Shown here: positions 42,246 through 51,996 of the stretch, piece after piece
Position numbering within the stretch: position 1 is the first letter of the stretch
Layout: every line of letters starts with the position of its first letter
Notes under the pieces: model-generated
Database searches by the model: none
The model's input: the letters and a program-made list of their open reading frames with translations, nothing else
What the model was told of the DNA's origin: nothing
Position numbers and translations under genes: made by a program
DNA from: CAMLIZ01 sp966212505
Lineage (GTDB): Bacteria; Pseudomonadota; Gammaproteobacteria; Burkholderiales; Burkholderiaceae_C
DNA: 64,000 nt
Assembly (NCBI GenBank): GCA_966212505.1
Contig: CBIHRS010000020.1
Location: forward strand, 1-64,000
Direction: 5' to 3'

Positions 42246-42896
42246 ATGACTCGTGAATCGGTGCCGTTCATCGCACCCGACCTGTCCCAGTTCGCCCGCG
42301 CGCTCGGACGCTCGCTGCAGGAGCGTCATGCCCTGCGTGCCGAGCCGCCCGGCCATGTGGAACTGCTCAACATGCTGGCCCGCGCCGCCGGCCATCGCAA
42401 CCTGCAGAGCCTGCGCGCGGCAGCGCTGCGCCCGCTGCCCAAGCCGGCACCATCGCCCGGCGACGCCGCTCCCGCGCTGCCGCTCACACCGAACGCCCGC
42501 AAGGCGCTGACGCAGTTCGATGCCCAGGGGCGCCTCGCTCGCTGGCCGCACAAGTTCTCGGTGCAGCGGCTGGCGATGTGGATCCTGTGGACGCATTTCG
42601 ATAGCCGACGCGTCTACACCGAGCGCGAGGTCAACGAGATCCTGAAGGCGTGGCACACCTACGGCGACCACGTGACGCTGCGGCGCGAGCTGATCAACCA
42701 CAAGCTACTGACGCGCAAGAGCGACTGCTCGGAGTACCGCAAGCTGCCGGTGCGGCCCGACGACGAGGCGCGCTGGCTGCTGCACGCCTGGCGGCATGCC
42801 ACGGTGGCCGCCCGGCGCGAACGCCCGCGCGCGCCGACACCCGCGGCCGACGCCGCCCGTGCACGCCGCGCCGAGCTGCAGGGCGATCAGGCCTGA
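42246..42896 (+). CDS. DUF2087 domain protein
   Basis: A 216-residue basic cytoplasmic protein. The N-terminal half (DLSQFARALGRSLQERHA, HVELLNMLARAAGHRNLQSLRA) is helical; the second half has the DUF2087 region: RWPHKFSVQRLAMWILWTHFD, RVYTEREVNEILKAW, DHVTLRRELINHKLLTR, S-x-YRKLP. This fold is a winged-helix-like DNA-binding candidate. GGAG lies 7 bases before the ATG. Its end overlaps the convergent orn gene by 10 bases. Function unknown. Confidence 0.8.
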   Translation: MTRESVPFIAPDLSQFARALGRSLQERHALRAEPPGHVELLNMLARAAGHRNLQSLRAAALRPLPKPAPSPGDAAPALPLTPNARKALTQFDAQGRLARWPHKFSVQRLAMWILWTHFDSRRVYTEREVNEILKAWHTYGDHVTLRRELINHKLLTRKSDCSEYRKLPVRPDDEARWLLHAWRHATVAARRERPRAPTPAADAARARRAELQGDQA

Positions 42897-43453
42897 AGGA
42901 AGTGCTGCCGGTAGTACAGCAGCTCGTCGATCGACTCGTGGATGTCGGCCAGCGCGGTGTGCGCCTGGGCCTTCGAGAAGCCGGCCAGCAGGTCGGGCTT
43001 CCAGCGCCGCGCCAGCTCCTTCAGCGTGCTGACGTCGAGGTTGCGGTAGTGGAAGAAGGCTTCCAGCTTGGGCATGTAGTTGGCCAGGAAGCGGCGGTCC
43101 TGGCAGATCGAGTTGCCGCACATCGGCGACTTTCCCTTGGGCACGAAGGTCTTCAGCCATTCGATGGTCGCCGCCTCGGCGGCGGCCTCGTCGATGGTGG
43201 AGGCCTTCACGCGGTCGATCAGGCCGCTCTTGCCGTGCGTGCCCTTGTTCCAGGCGTCCATACCGTCTAGCGTGGCGTCGGTCTGGTGGATCGCGAACAC
43301 CGGGCCCTCGACGCGCTTGGTCATCTGGGCATCCGTCACCACCACGGCGATCTCGATGATGCGGTCCTTCTCGGGGAACAGGCCGGTCATCTCGAGGTCG
43401 ATCCAGATCAGGTTTTGCTCGTGCAGCGGCAGCGAAGTGACGGTCTCGGCCAT
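42887..43453 (-). CDS. orn: Oligoribonuclease
   Basis: A 188-residue DEDDh 3'-5' exonuclease that degrades di- to pentaribonucleotides, including pGpG from c-di-GMP breakdown. Exo I is IWIDLEMTGLFPEKDRIIEIAVVVT, Exo II has SPMCGNSICQDRRFL, Exo III has AQAHTALADIHESIDEL. The start at 43453 (MAETVTSLP) matches the family; an upstream extension is not needed. Confidence 0.95.
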   Translation of the reverse strand: MAETVTSLPLHEQNLIWIDLEMTGLFPEKDRIIEIAVVVTDAQMTKRVEGPVFAIHQTDATLDGMDAWNKGTHGKSGLIDRVKASTIDEAAAEAATIEWLKTFVPKGKSPMCGNSICQDRRFLANYMPKLEAFFHYRNLDVSTLKELARRWKPDLLAGFSKAQAHTALADIHESIDELLYYRQHFLQA

Positions 43454-43542
43454 CGGAAAGTCCTTGCGTCTTGAAATGGGGGAATCGGCGGGCATTGTCG
43501 CAGGGCGGCCCCTGCAGGCCCGAGCCTTCTACACTCCCGCCC

Positions 43543-44835
43543 ATGCAAAACGCCTCGCAGTTGTCCTTGTTGTTCGCCGCCGCGCTCGTCGCCTCGCTGC
43601 TGGTGAAGCTCTGGCTGGCCACCCGGCAGATGCGCCACGTGGCGCAGCACCGGCACGAGGTGCCCGCGGCGTTCAAGGGCGTGGTGAGCCTGGAGGCACA
43701 CCAGAAGGCGGCCGACTACACGCTGGCGCGCGGCCGCTTCGGCCTGCTGTCGATGGCGTTCGAGACCGCGGTGCTGCTCGGCTGGACGCTGCTGGGCGGG
43801 CTGGATGCGCTGAACATCGCGATCCGCGATGCGGTGCTGCCGCCGGTGCCCGTGCGCTGGGCGGGCATGACGTACCAATTGGCGCTGCTGGCGGCGTTCG
43901 GCGTGATCTCGTCGCTGCTCGACCTGCCTTTCGAGCTCTACCGCATCTTCCGTCTGGAGGCGAAGTTCGGCTTCAACCGGATGACGTGGCGCCTGTACCT
44001 GAAGGACGCGCTGAAGATGACGGTCCTCACGATCGCCATCGGCCTGCCGTTGGCGGCGTTGATCCTGTGGGTCATGGCCAAGAGCGGCGGGCTGTGGTGG
44101 CTGTGGGCCTGGGGCGTGTGGACCGCGTTCCAGCTGCTGGCGATGCTGATCTACCCGATCTGGATCGCGCCGCTGTTCAACAAGTTCGAGCCGCTGAACG
44201 ACGCCACGCTGCAGACCCGCGTGCAATCGCTGATGCAGCGCTGCGGTTTCACCGCCAAGGGTTTCTTCGTGATGGACGGCAGCCTGCGTTCGGCTCACTC
44301 CAACGCGTATTTCACCGGCCTGGGCCGATCCAAGCGCGTGGTGTTCTACGACACGCTGCTGGCCTCGCTGACGCCCGAGGAAATGGAAGCCGTGCTCGCG
44401 CACGAGCTGGGTCACTTCAAGTACCGGCATGTGCTCAAGCGCATGCTCGGTCTGTTCGCGCTCAGCCTGCTGGCGCTCGCGCTGCTCGGCTGGCTGGCGG
44501 GCCAGAGCTGGTTCTACCTGGGCCTGGGCGTGCAGCCCAACGTGGGCTCTGCGCCCAACGATGCACTGGCCTTACTGCTGCTGATGCTGGCGGTGCCGGT
44601 GTTCGGCTTCTTCGTCGTGCCGCTGCTGGCCCAGTTCTCGCGTCGTGATGAATTCGAGGCCGACGCCTATGCCTGCGCGCAAGCCGACGGCCGCGACCTG
44701 AAGAATGCGCTGCTGAAGCTCTACGACGGCAACTCGTCGACGCTGACGCCCGATCCTCTCTACGTGCGCTTCTACTACTCGCATCCGCCGGCCTCCGAGC
44801 GCCTGGCCGCGATCGAAGCGAAGGCCACCGCTTGA
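43543..44835 (+). CDS. M48-family membrane zinc metallopeptidase (Ste24-like)
   Basis: A 430-residue membrane protease. Several membrane helices flank the zinc site HELGH (EAVLAHELGHFKYRH, near residue 288); the third ligand is in RRDEFEADAYA. The N-terminal domain and lengths match CAAX-prenyl-protease-1/Ste24 homologues that in bacteria act in membrane-protein quality control. TACACT 7 bases before the ATG looks like a -10, hinting at a nearly leaderless message. It overlaps rsgA by 4 bases. Confidence 0.92.
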   Translation: MQNASQLSLLFAAALVASLLVKLWLATRQMRHVAQHRHEVPAAFKGVVSLEAHQKAADYTLARGRFGLLSMAFETAVLLGWTLLGGLDALNIAIRDAVLPPVPVRWAGMTYQLALLAAFGVISSLLDLPFELYRIFRLEAKFGFNRMTWRLYLKDALKMTVLTIAIGLPLAALILWVMAKSGGLWWLWAWGVWTAFQLLAMLIYPIWIAPLFNKFEPLNDATLQTRVQSLMQRCGFTAKGFFVMDGSLRSAHSNAYFTGLGRSKRVVFYDTLLASLTPEEMEAVLAHELGHFKYRHVLKRMLGLFALSLLALALLGWLAGQSWFYLGLGVQPNVGSAPNDALALLLLMLAVPVFGFFVVPLLAQFSRRDEFEADAYACAQADGRDLKNALLKLYDGNSSTLTPDPLYVRFYYSHPPASERLAAIEAKATA

Positions 44836-45737
44836 ACAAGCCCGTCGAACTCGACCTCGGCCTCGTGGTGACGGCGCATGGCCGCCATTTCATCGTCGAA
44901 TCACCCGACGGCCAGCGGCTGATCTGCCATCCGCGCGGCAAGAAGAGCGATTGCGTGGTCGGCGACCGGGTGCGCTGGCAGCCGGCCGGCGACGAGGGGG
45001 TCATCGAACACATCGAGCCGCGCCGCAACCTGCTGTTCCGGCAGGACGAATGGCGCACCAAGTCGTTCGCCGCCAATCTCGACCAGTTGATGGTGCTGGT
45101 CGCCGGCGAACCGATGTTCAGCGAAAGCCAGCTGAGCCGGGCGCTGATCGCCGCCGAGAGTGCCGGCATTCCCGCCGTCATCGTGCTGAACAAGATCGAC
45201 CTGCCCGCGGCCGACCTCGCGCGGGAGCGGCTCGCGCCCTATCGCACGATGGGCCAGGAGGTCATGGAGCTGTCGCTCAAGGGCGACCGCGACGGCGCGA
45301 TGGCGCTGCTCGCGCCCAGGCTGCAGGGCCGCACGACGCTGGTGCTGGGCCCCAGCGGCACCGGCAAGAGCACGCTGATCAACCGCATGGTGCCGAATGC
45401 AGCCGCCGAGGTCGGCGAGATCTCGCAGGCCCTCAACTCCGGCCGCCACACGACGACGACCACCCGCTGGTACTGGATCGACGAGGCCCGCACCAGCGCG
45501 CTGATCGACTCACCGGGTTTCCAGGAATTCGGCATGCGACACATCGAAGCCCAGCAACTGCCGATGTTGATGCCCGACCTGCGCGCCCACGTGGGCGACT
45601 GCCGCTTCTACAACTGCACCCACCGGCAGGAGCCGAACTGCGGCGTGCGTGCCGCGGTGGAACGCGGCGAGGTCAGCGCGTCGCGCTACCGGATCTACAA
45701 CGAGATCCTCGACGAGCTGACGCAGAAGCGCTGGTAG
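44832..45737 (+). CDS. rsgA: Ribosome small-subunit-dependent GTPase A
   Basis: A 301-residue circularly permuted GTPase that matures the 30S subunit. N-terminal OB fold (LDLGLVVTAHGRHFIVES), then G4 (VLNKIDLP) before G1 (GPSGTGKSTLIN) and G3 (DSPGFQEFG), and a C-terminal zinc module (CRFYNCTHRQEPNC). The start is TTG inside the peptidase stop (TTGA), implying coupling. Confidence 0.95.
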   Translation: MNKPVELDLGLVVTAHGRHFIVESPDGQRLICHPRGKKSDCVVGDRVRWQPAGDEGVIEHIEPRRNLLFRQDEWRTKSFAANLDQLMVLVAGEPMFSESQLSRALIAAESAGIPAVIVLNKIDLPAADLARERLAPYRTMGQEVMELSLKGDRDGAMALLAPRLQGRTTLVLGPSGTGKSTLINRMVPNAAAEVGEISQALNSGRHTTTTTRWYWIDEARTSALIDSPGFQEFGMRHIEAQQLPMLMPDLRAHVGDCRFYNCTHRQEPNCGVRAAVERGEVSASRYRIYNEILDELTQKRW

Positions 45738-45743
45738 CGCCAG

Positions 45744-46733
45744 TCAGCCGACCAGGTGCGCCAGCCACAGCAGCGCCACCAGCATCATCCACAGCACCAC
45801 CGAGCGCCAGACCAGGCCAACGATGCTTTGCAGGTGACCCTGCTGCGGCGGAATGCCAGAGGTCGAGCCCGTGGAGCCGACAGTCTCCGGCATGACACCG
45901 GCCTCGAAGGTCTTGGAGCGGTCGGGCGTTACGCCCGGTGCTGCAGCGCCACCCAGCTGCACGCCCACCGCGCCGGCGGCGGCGGCGAGGATCACGCCTT
46001 CGTTCTCGTGCTTCCACAGGCTGGCGTCACGGCGCCAGCCGTTGATCGCCTCTTCGAAATTGCCGACGACCGCGAAGCCGAAGGCGGTGAGCCGGGCCGG
46101 GATGTGATCGACCAGGCTGAACAGCCGTTGCGACAGCGCCATCAGCCGCTCGTTGGCCGGCGCCTGCAGCGCCCGGCTCTTGAAGGCCCAGTAGCGGCTC
46201 GCGAATTCGGCCATGCGGTACAGCACCGCACCCGCCGGCCCCATGCCGACCGACGACAGCACGACGAACCAGAAGAACACCCCGAACACATGGCGGTGCG
46301 CTGCGAGCAGCGAATGCTCGATCACATGGCGCAGCAGCTCGGTGCGCGGCAGCTCGCTGGCATCGAGGTGACGCCATTCGGCCAGCAGGCGGCGGGCTTC
46401 CAGCTCATCGCCACCATCGAGCGCATCGCGGATGTCGGTGAAGTAGTGGCTGAACTGGCGGAAGCCCAGCGTGAGGTAGAGCACCGCCACGTCGAAGGCC
46501 AGCCCGCCGAAGATCGTGAAGTGCGCGATCAGCAGGTAGACGGCAAAGGTCACCAGCGCGGGAAACAGCACCGTCACGCACCAGACCACCCAGGCGTGGC
46601 GCTCCTTGCCGGCGTCGAAGTTGCGCCCGGTCCAGCCGACCCAGGAGATCAGGGAATCATGGACCCAGTTGTCGCGCGGCAGCGGCTTCAGCTGCTCGAT
46701 CATCAGGGCCAGCAGAACGGCGAAGAAGCTCAT
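45744..46733 (-). CDS. CobD/CbiB-like integral membrane protein
   Basis: A 329-residue membrane protein related to cobalamin-biosynthesis protein CobD/CbiB, by its N-terminus (FFAVLLALMIEQLKPL), the central ARRLLAEWRHLDASELPRTELLRHVIEHSLLAAHRHVFGVFFWF-type stretch and the following membrane helices. No other cobalamin genes are near, and such stand-alone versions in betaproteobacteria probably do a different job (compare AmpE). Convergent with rsgA, 6 bases apart; follows the Nudix gene on the same strand. Confidence 0.8.
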   Translation of the reverse strand: MSFFAVLLALMIEQLKPLPRDNWVHDSLISWVGWTGRNFDAGKERHAWVVWCVTVLFPALVTFAVYLLIAHFTIFGGLAFDVAVLYLTLGFRQFSHYFTDIRDALDGGDELEARRLLAEWRHLDASELPRTELLRHVIEHSLLAAHRHVFGVFFWFVVLSSVGMGPAGAVLYRMAEFASRYWAFKSRALQAPANERLMALSQRLFSLVDHIPARLTAFGFAVVGNFEEAINGWRRDASLWKHENEGVILAAAAGAVGVQLGGAAAPGVTPDRSKTFEAGVMPETVGSTGSTSGIPPQQGHLQSIVGLVWRSVVLWMMLVALLWLAHLVG

Positions 46734-46760
46734 CGGCGCGGATGATACCGATGGCTTGCG

Positions 46761-47444
46761 TCAGGCCGAGAGGAATCGGTAAAGGTTGCGCAGCATGCCG
46801 GCGGTGGCGCCCCAGATGAAGTAGCGGCGCGCGCTGCCCTGCTCGTCGGGCGCGTCCCATGGCATCGAGAGGAATTCGCGCCTGACGCCGCCGAACTCCA
46901 CCGCGTGGCGGCGGTGATGGCGCGGGTTCATCAGGAAGGCCAGCGGCACCTCGAACACCTCGGCCACCTCGAAGGGATCGGGCTGCAGCGGCAAGTCCGG
47001 CGGCACGAGGCCGACGACCGGCGTCACGATGAAGCCGGTGCCGGTGGTGTAGGTGGGCAGTGTGCCGAGCACGTCGACCTGCTCGGACGGCAGACCGATC
47101 TCTTCCCGCGCCTCGCGCAGCGCCGTGGCGATGGCATCGGCGTCGTAGTCTTCGGCGCGTCCGCCGGGGAAGCTGATCTGGCCGGGATGATCGGTCAGGT
47201 GGTCGGTGCGCTGGGTCAGCAGCACGGTGAGCTCGTCGCGCAGCACCAGCGGCACCAGCACGCTGGCATGGGCAGGCTCCCGGTCGTTGAAACGTCGCTC
47301 GGCCGCGATCTCGGGCGCCCACTGCGGCGGCGCGGCGAAACGCTGCCGCAGCGCCGTGGGATGCAGTTCGCCATGGCCGACCGGCGGCAGGTGTTCGTCG
47401 ATGCCGATCACCGGCAGCTTTTGAGGATCGAAGCTCTGGGGCAT
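46761..47444 (-). CDS. Nudix hydrolase, CoA pyrophosphatase family
   Basis: A 227-residue enzyme of the NudL/YeaB kind. The family-specific upstream motif VLVPLVLRDELTVLLTQRTDHLTDHPGQISFPGGR, then the Nudix box ending ALREAREEIGL, are present. It would cleave CoA or its derivatives to a 4'-phosphopantetheine and 3',5'-ADP. It starts 16 bases past the terminator of the rplS operon and reads on toward the CobD-like gene. Confidence 0.9.
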   Translation of the reverse strand: MPQSFDPQKLPVIGIDEHLPPVGHGELHPTALRQRFAAPPQWAPEIAAERRFNDREPAHASVLVPLVLRDELTVLLTQRTDHLTDHPGQISFPGGRAEDYDADAIATALREAREEIGLPSEQVDVLGTLPTYTTGTGFIVTPVVGLVPPDLPLQPDPFEVAEVFEVPLAFLMNPRHHRRHAVEFGGVRREFLSMPWDAPDEQGSARRYFIWGATAGMLRNLYRFLSA

Positions 47445-47459
47445 GGGTTGAAAACGACA

Positions 47460-47491
47460 AAGCCGCCTGGGCGGTTGGCCTCAGGCGGCTT
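47460..47491 (-). terminator. Terminator of the rpsP-rimM-trmD-rplS operon
   Basis: AAGCCGCCTG and CAGGCGGCTT pair across 12 bases; on the minus strand TTGTCGTTTT follows. It lies 23 bases after the rplS stop. Confidence 0.75.
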
Positions 47492-47513
47492 GTTGCTGGC
47501 GCAGGCCGAGGCC

Positions 47514-47867
47514 TTAAGCGAGCTTTTCCTTGATGCGGGCCGACTTGCCGCTGCGCTGACGCAGGTAGTACAGCTTGGCACGGCGGACGTCGCCGCGGCG
47601 CTTGACCTCGATCGAGGCGATCAGCGGGCTGTACAGCTGGAACGTACGCTCCACGCCTTCGCCGCTGGAGATCTTGCGGACGATGAAGCTGCTGTTGAGG
47701 CCGCGGTTGCGCTTGGCGATCACGACGCCTTCGTAGGCCTGCACGCGCTTGCGGGTGCCTTCGACGACGTTGACGTTGACGATCACCGTGTCGCCGGGGG
47801 CGAAGGCGGGAATCGTCTTGTTCAGGCGAGCAATCTCTTCCTGCTCGAGGGTTTGGATCAGATCCAC
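47514..47867 (-). CDS. rplS: 50S ribosomal protein L19
   Basis: A 117-residue ribosomal protein with the family signatures DLIQTLEQEE, FAPGDTVIVNVNVVEGTRKRVQ, YEGVVIAKRNRGLNSSFIVRK and RRGDVRRAKLYYLR. The start is GTG with an AGGAG site 7 bases upstream. It is last in the rpsP operon but also has its own likely promoter. Confidence 0.97.
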   Translation of the reverse strand: MDLIQTLEQEEIARLNKTIPAFAPGDTVIVNVNVVEGTRKRVQAYEGVVIAKRNRGLNSSFIVRKISSGEGVERTFQLYSPLIASIEVKRRGDVRRAKLYYLRQRSGKSARIKEKLA

Positions 47868-47928
47868 TGGTTTCTCCTGTGATCGTGCCGGCATGACTTG
47901 TCGACTTGGATGGCGCCTCAACACGCCT

Positions 47929-47951
47929 GCAGCCGGGAAGGTTCCCGCTGC
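47929..47951 (-). other. Leader hairpin upstream of rplS
   Basis: GCAG-CCGGGAA and TTCCCG-CTGC pair (one bulge, 2-base loop) in the 121-base gap between trmD and rplS, about 62 bases before the rplS start. It could regulate L19 synthesis or stop trmD decay; no T tract follows. Confidence 0.4.
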
Positions 47952-47988
47952 TCCCATTCCATCCGGCAGAGGATCGAAAAGCCGATCA

Positions 47989-48747
<759 letters not shown>

Positions 48748-48763
48748 AGCGCGCCACTGGACA

Positions 48764-49345
48764 TCAGTAGTCCAGCCCCCAGTCGACGGTGATGCGGCGC
48801 TCGGGCAGGCTGACGTCGTCGACATAGACTGACACGAACGGGATCAGCCGCTCGACCGGCTCGGCATCGGCCGACACGACGCGCAGCACGCAATGCGGGC
48901 CGGTATCGACCAGGCCGCTCACCTCGCCGAGCGATTCACCCTGGCGATTGACCACCGACAGGCCGATCAGGTCGACCCAATAGAACTCGTCGTCGGAGCC
49001 CGCGCGCGGAAAGCTGCTGCGGGAAACGAAGATTCGCGCGCCTTTCAGGGCCTCGGCCGCATTGCGGTCGGGCACTTCCTCGGCACTGGCGACCACGCCA
49101 TCGCCATGGCGGCGCGAACTGGAAATCTGGAGCTTCGACGGCAGCGAAGCCGCTCGGGCTCCGGGCCGGACGGCACCGTCACCCTCGGGCGGCTGCAGAA
49201 ACCACTCGCGCGAGGCGAGCAGTGCCTGGGGCTCGGCAGCGTAGGGCTGGACCTTGATCCAGCCCTTGACGCCCCAGGCATCGGCAATGCGGCCGACCTC
49301 GACCGCATCGTCGGGCCAGCCGGGCTCGCTCGCATGGGAGACCAT
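48764..49345 (-). CDS. rimM: Ribosome maturation factor RimM
   Basis: A 193-residue 16S-processing factor that binds S19. The N-terminal barrel starts VEVGRIADAWGVKGWIKVQPYA and the C-terminal PRC barrel has EFYWVDLIGLSVVNRQGESLGEVSGLVDTG and RLIPFVSVYVDDVSLPERRITVDW. A less conserved Arg/Ser-rich stretch (ISSSRRHGDGVVA) joins strands of the first barrel. It sits between rpsP and trmD. Confidence 0.95.
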   Translation of the reverse strand: MVSHASEPGWPDDAVEVGRIADAWGVKGWIKVQPYAAEPQALLASREWFLQPPEGDGAVRPGARAASLPSKLQISSSRRHGDGVVASAEEVPDRNAAEALKGARIFVSRSSFPRAGSDDEFYWVDLIGLSVVNRQGESLGEVSGLVDTGPHCVLRVVSADAEPVERLIPFVSVYVDDVSLPERRITVDWGLDY

Positions 49346-49374
49346 GGATCGAACGATCGGCTGGCGGGGCGACC

Positions 49375-49623
49375 TCAGGCGGCAGCCTTGGCCTGGTCGA
49401 CCAGGCGGGCCACCGTGGGCGACAGCTGGGCGCCGACGCCTGCCCAGTAGGTCACGCGGTCCATCGCGACGCGCAGCGGCTGCTCGCCACCCGAAGCCAT
49501 CGGGTTGTAGAAGCCCACGCGCTCGATGAAGCGGCCGTCGCGGCGCTCGCGCGAGTCAGCGACGACGATGTTGTAGAACGGGCGCTTCTTGGCGCCGCCA
49601 CGAGCCAGTCGAATCACGACCAT
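49375..49623 (-). CDS. rpsP: 30S ribosomal protein S16
   Basis: An 82-residue ribosomal protein starting MVVIRLARGGAKKRPFYNIVV, followed by DSRERRDGRFIERVGFYNPM and DRVTYWAGVGAQLSPTV. A GAAAA/AAGGA-type site (AAGGAAAAGATC) precedes the ATG at 49623; upstream in-frame sequence is excluded by family length. First gene of the operon. Confidence 0.97.
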   Translation of the reverse strand: MVVIRLARGGAKKRPFYNIVVADSRERRDGRFIERVGFYNPMASGGEQPLRVAMDRVTYWAGVGAQLSPTVARLVDQAKAAA

Positions 49624-49746
49624 GATCTTTTCCTTGAGTCTTTGAAGCGACCGCCGCACCAGGGAGACACCGCGAGGCTGGCAGTTCGGGAAGATTCGGC
49701 CCCGTAGATACGCCCCATCCCATGGGACCAGCGCCGAAAACTCTCC

Positions 49747-49752
49747 ATTATA
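49747..49752 (-). promoter_or_regulatory. -10 box of the rpsP operon promoter
   Basis: A perfect minus-strand TATAAT lies about 124 bases before the rpsP start, with a weak -35 (GCAAAG) at 17 bases. It is in the divergent gap with the TM2-like gene, 44 bases from that gene's start. Confidence 0.55.
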
Positions 49753-49796
49753 AACTCCTGGCGCCCGGACTTTGCACCCTGCCCGAAAGAGAATCC

Positions 49797-50237
49797 ATGC
49801 ACTACCGCTCGAAGACGCTGGCCACCTGGATCGCGGTGATCGGCGGCAGCCTCGGCCTGCACCGGTTCTACCTCTTCGGTTTCCGTGACGCACTGGGCTG
49901 GCTGCATCCGTGGCCGACGCTGCTCGGGCTCTACGGCGTGCAGCGGGTGCTCGACCTCGGGCAGGACGACCGCCTTTCGTGGTTGCTGATCCCGCTGCTC
50001 GGCCTGATGATCGCCCAGGCGATGCTGATGGCCATCCTCTATGGCCTGACGCCCGACGAGAAATGGGACGCCCGCCACAACCCCGCCTCGGCGGTGCATG
50101 CCACGCGCTGGGCGCCGGTGCTCGGCGCCATTGCAGCGCTGATGTTGGGCGCCGGCGTGTTGATGGCCACCATCGCGTTCAGCGGGCAGCGCTTCTTCGA
50201 ATGGCAGATCGAAGAAGCGCACAAGATCAGCCAATAG
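49797..50237 (+). CDS. TM2-domain-like membrane protein
   Basis: A 146-residue membrane protein. The N-terminus resembles a TM2 domain (KTLATWIAVIGGSLGLHRFYLFG, with the GxxGxHRFYL motif), followed by two more hydrophobic helices (LLIPLLGLMIAQAMLMAILYGL, VLGAIAALMLGAGVLMATIAF). Function unknown. GAAAGAGA precedes the ATG. Confidence 0.8.
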   Translation: MHYRSKTLATWIAVIGGSLGLHRFYLFGFRDALGWLHPWPTLLGLYGVQRVLDLGQDDRLSWLLIPLLGLMIAQAMLMAILYGLTPDEKWDARHNPASAVHATRWAPVLGAIAALMLGAGVLMATIAFSGQRFFEWQIEEAHKISQ

Positions 50238-50247
50238 GGCCGACCGC

Positions 50248-51261
50248 TCAGGCGAACAGCGTCAGGCTCACCCAGTAGAACACCGCGGCGACGAAGGCCG
50301 AGGCCGGGATCGTGAAGATCCAGGCCCAGACGATGTTGCCGGCCACGCCCCAGCGCACCGCGGAGGCGCGGCGCGTGGAACCGACACCGACGATGGCCCC
50401 GGTGATCGTGTGCGTGGTCGACACCGGCACGCCCAGCGCGGTGGCGATGAACAGCGTCATCGCGCCGCCGGTCTCGGCGCAGAAGCCGCCCACCGGCTTC
50501 AGCTTGGTGATCTTCTGGCCCATGGTCTTGACGATGCGCCAGCCGCCGAACATCGTGCCCAGCGCGATCGCGATATAGCAGGTCCAGATCGTCCACAGCG
50601 GCGGCAGCTTGTCAGAGGCGCTGGAGTAGCCGGCGGCGATCAGCAGCATCCAGATGATGCCGATGGTCTTCTGAGCATCGTTGCCGCCATGGCCGAGGGA
50701 ATAGAGCCCGGCCGACAGCAGCTGCAGCCGGCGGAACCAGTTGTCGACCTTCAGCGGCGAAGTGCGGCGGAACAGCCAGGCCACCACGACCATCAGCAGC
50801 GAGCCGAGCACGAAGCCCAGCAGCGGCGACAGGAAGATGAAGACCACCGTCTTCACGATCCCGCCGGCGATCAGCTTGCTGGCACCGGACTTGGCAATGG
50901 TCGCGCCGACGATGCCGCCGATCAGCGCATGCGACGAGCTCGACGGGATGCCGTACCACCAGGTGACGACGTTCCAGGTGATGGCGCCGATCAACGCGCC
51001 GAACACCACGTGATGGTCGACCACCCCCGGCTCGACGATGCCCTTGCCGACGGTGGCGGCCACCTTGAGCTGGAAGATGAACAGCGCGATGAAATTGAAG
51101 CAGGCGGCAAAGATGATCGCCTGCTGCGGCTTCAGCACGCCGGTGGACACGACCGTCGCGATCGAGTTGGCCGCGTCGTGGAAGCCGTTCATGAAGTCGA
51201 AGACGACCGCCAGCACGACCAGCGTCGCCACGACCCAGAAGCTGATCTGGAGGGTTTCCAT
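50248..51261 (-). CDS. pit: Low-affinity inorganic phosphate transporter, Pit family
   Basis: A 337-residue membrane transporter with the two inverted Pit repeats: VFDFMNGFHDAANSIATVVSTGVL near residue 22 and GVPVSTTHTITGAIVGVGSTRR near 280, plus WGIPSSSSHALIGGIVGATI-like and GGNDAQKTIGII. It carries metal-phosphate with protons. Start ATG overlaps the PhoU-like gene's stop by one base (TGATG), so the two are co-expressed. Confidence 0.93.
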   Translation of the reverse strand: METLQISFWVVATLVVLAVVFDFMNGFHDAANSIATVVSTGVLKPQQAIIFAACFNFIALFIFQLKVAATVGKGIVEPGVVDHHVVFGALIGAITWNVVTWWYGIPSSSSHALIGGIVGATIAKSGASKLIAGGIVKTVVFIFLSPLLGFVLGSLLMVVVAWLFRRTSPLKVDNWFRRLQLLSAGLYSLGHGGNDAQKTIGIIWMLLIAAGYSSASDKLPPLWTIWTCYIAIALGTMFGGWRIVKTMGQKITKLKPVGGFCAETGGAMTLFIATALGVPVSTTHTITGAIVGVGSTRRASAVRWGVAGNIVWAWIFTIPASAFVAAVFYWVSLTLFA

Positions 51262-51908
51262 CAGGAGTTCTCGAGGACCACGCCCTCGATCAGGTTGGCC
51301 ACGTCCTCGCAGCGGTCGGTGATCGATTCGAGTTGCTCGTAGATCGCCTTCAGCTTGATCAGCTCGCGCACGTCGGGCTGCTCGCGGAACAGCTTCGACA
51401 TGGCTGCGCGCATCACGCGGTCGGCGTCGGACTCGAGGCGGTCGATCTCCTCGCAGGTCTTGATCGCGGCTTCGGCCACTTCATGCTGGCTCAGCTTGGG
51501 CAGCAGCGACACCGCGTGCTGCACGCGCTCGCAGCACTTGACGCTGAGGTCGGTCAGGCGCAGCACCTCTTCGGTCATCGCCTTCACGTCGTAGAGCGAC
51601 ATGGTCTCGCTGGCGTCCTGCAGCAGGTCGAGGATGTCGTCCATCGCGTTGATCAGGCCGTGGATCTGCTCGCGGTCGATCGGCGTGATGAAGGTCTTGT
51701 GCAGCAGGCGGTTCACCTCGGCGGTGACCTTGTCGGCCTGGCGCTCGGCGTTGTCGACGCCGGCCGCGTATTTCTCGCGCAGGCTCTGGTCGGCGTAGTT
51801 CTGCACCATCGCCATGAACGCCTGGGCGCCTTCGACGATCTTGTTGCCGTGTTCGTTGAACAGCTCGAAGAAATTGCCTTCGCGCGGCAGCAGCTTGCCG
51901 AACAGCAT
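51261..51908 (-). CDS. PhoU-like (DUF47) partner of the Pit transporter
   Basis: A 215-residue helical-bundle protein of the DUF47/PhoU-like group (LFGKLLPREGNFFELFNEHG, DNAERQADKVTAEVNRLLHKTFITPIDREQIHGL, then LESDADRVMRAAMSKLF with the metal-binding E-x3-D type motif). Family members accompany Pit transporters and are thought to regulate them. The ATG at 51908 fits the family start; a 9-residue extension is not needed. Confidence 0.92.
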   Translation of the reverse strand: MLFGKLLPREGNFFELFNEHGNKIVEGAQAFMAMVQNYADQSLREKYAAGVDNAERQADKVTAEVNRLLHKTFITPIDREQIHGLINAMDDILDLLQDASETMSLYDVKAMTEEVLRLTDLSVKCCERVQHAVSLLPKLSQHEVAEAAIKTCEEIDRLESDADRVMRAAMSKLFREQPDVRELIKLKAIYEQLESITDRCEDVANLIEGVVLENS

Positions 51909-51996
51909 GGGGAGTCTCCTGGGGGAAGCGGCCACCGCCCGGGCGCGGCCGCCGTCAAAGTGTCATGGAATGCCAGGGCGCGATTCTAGAGGTCCT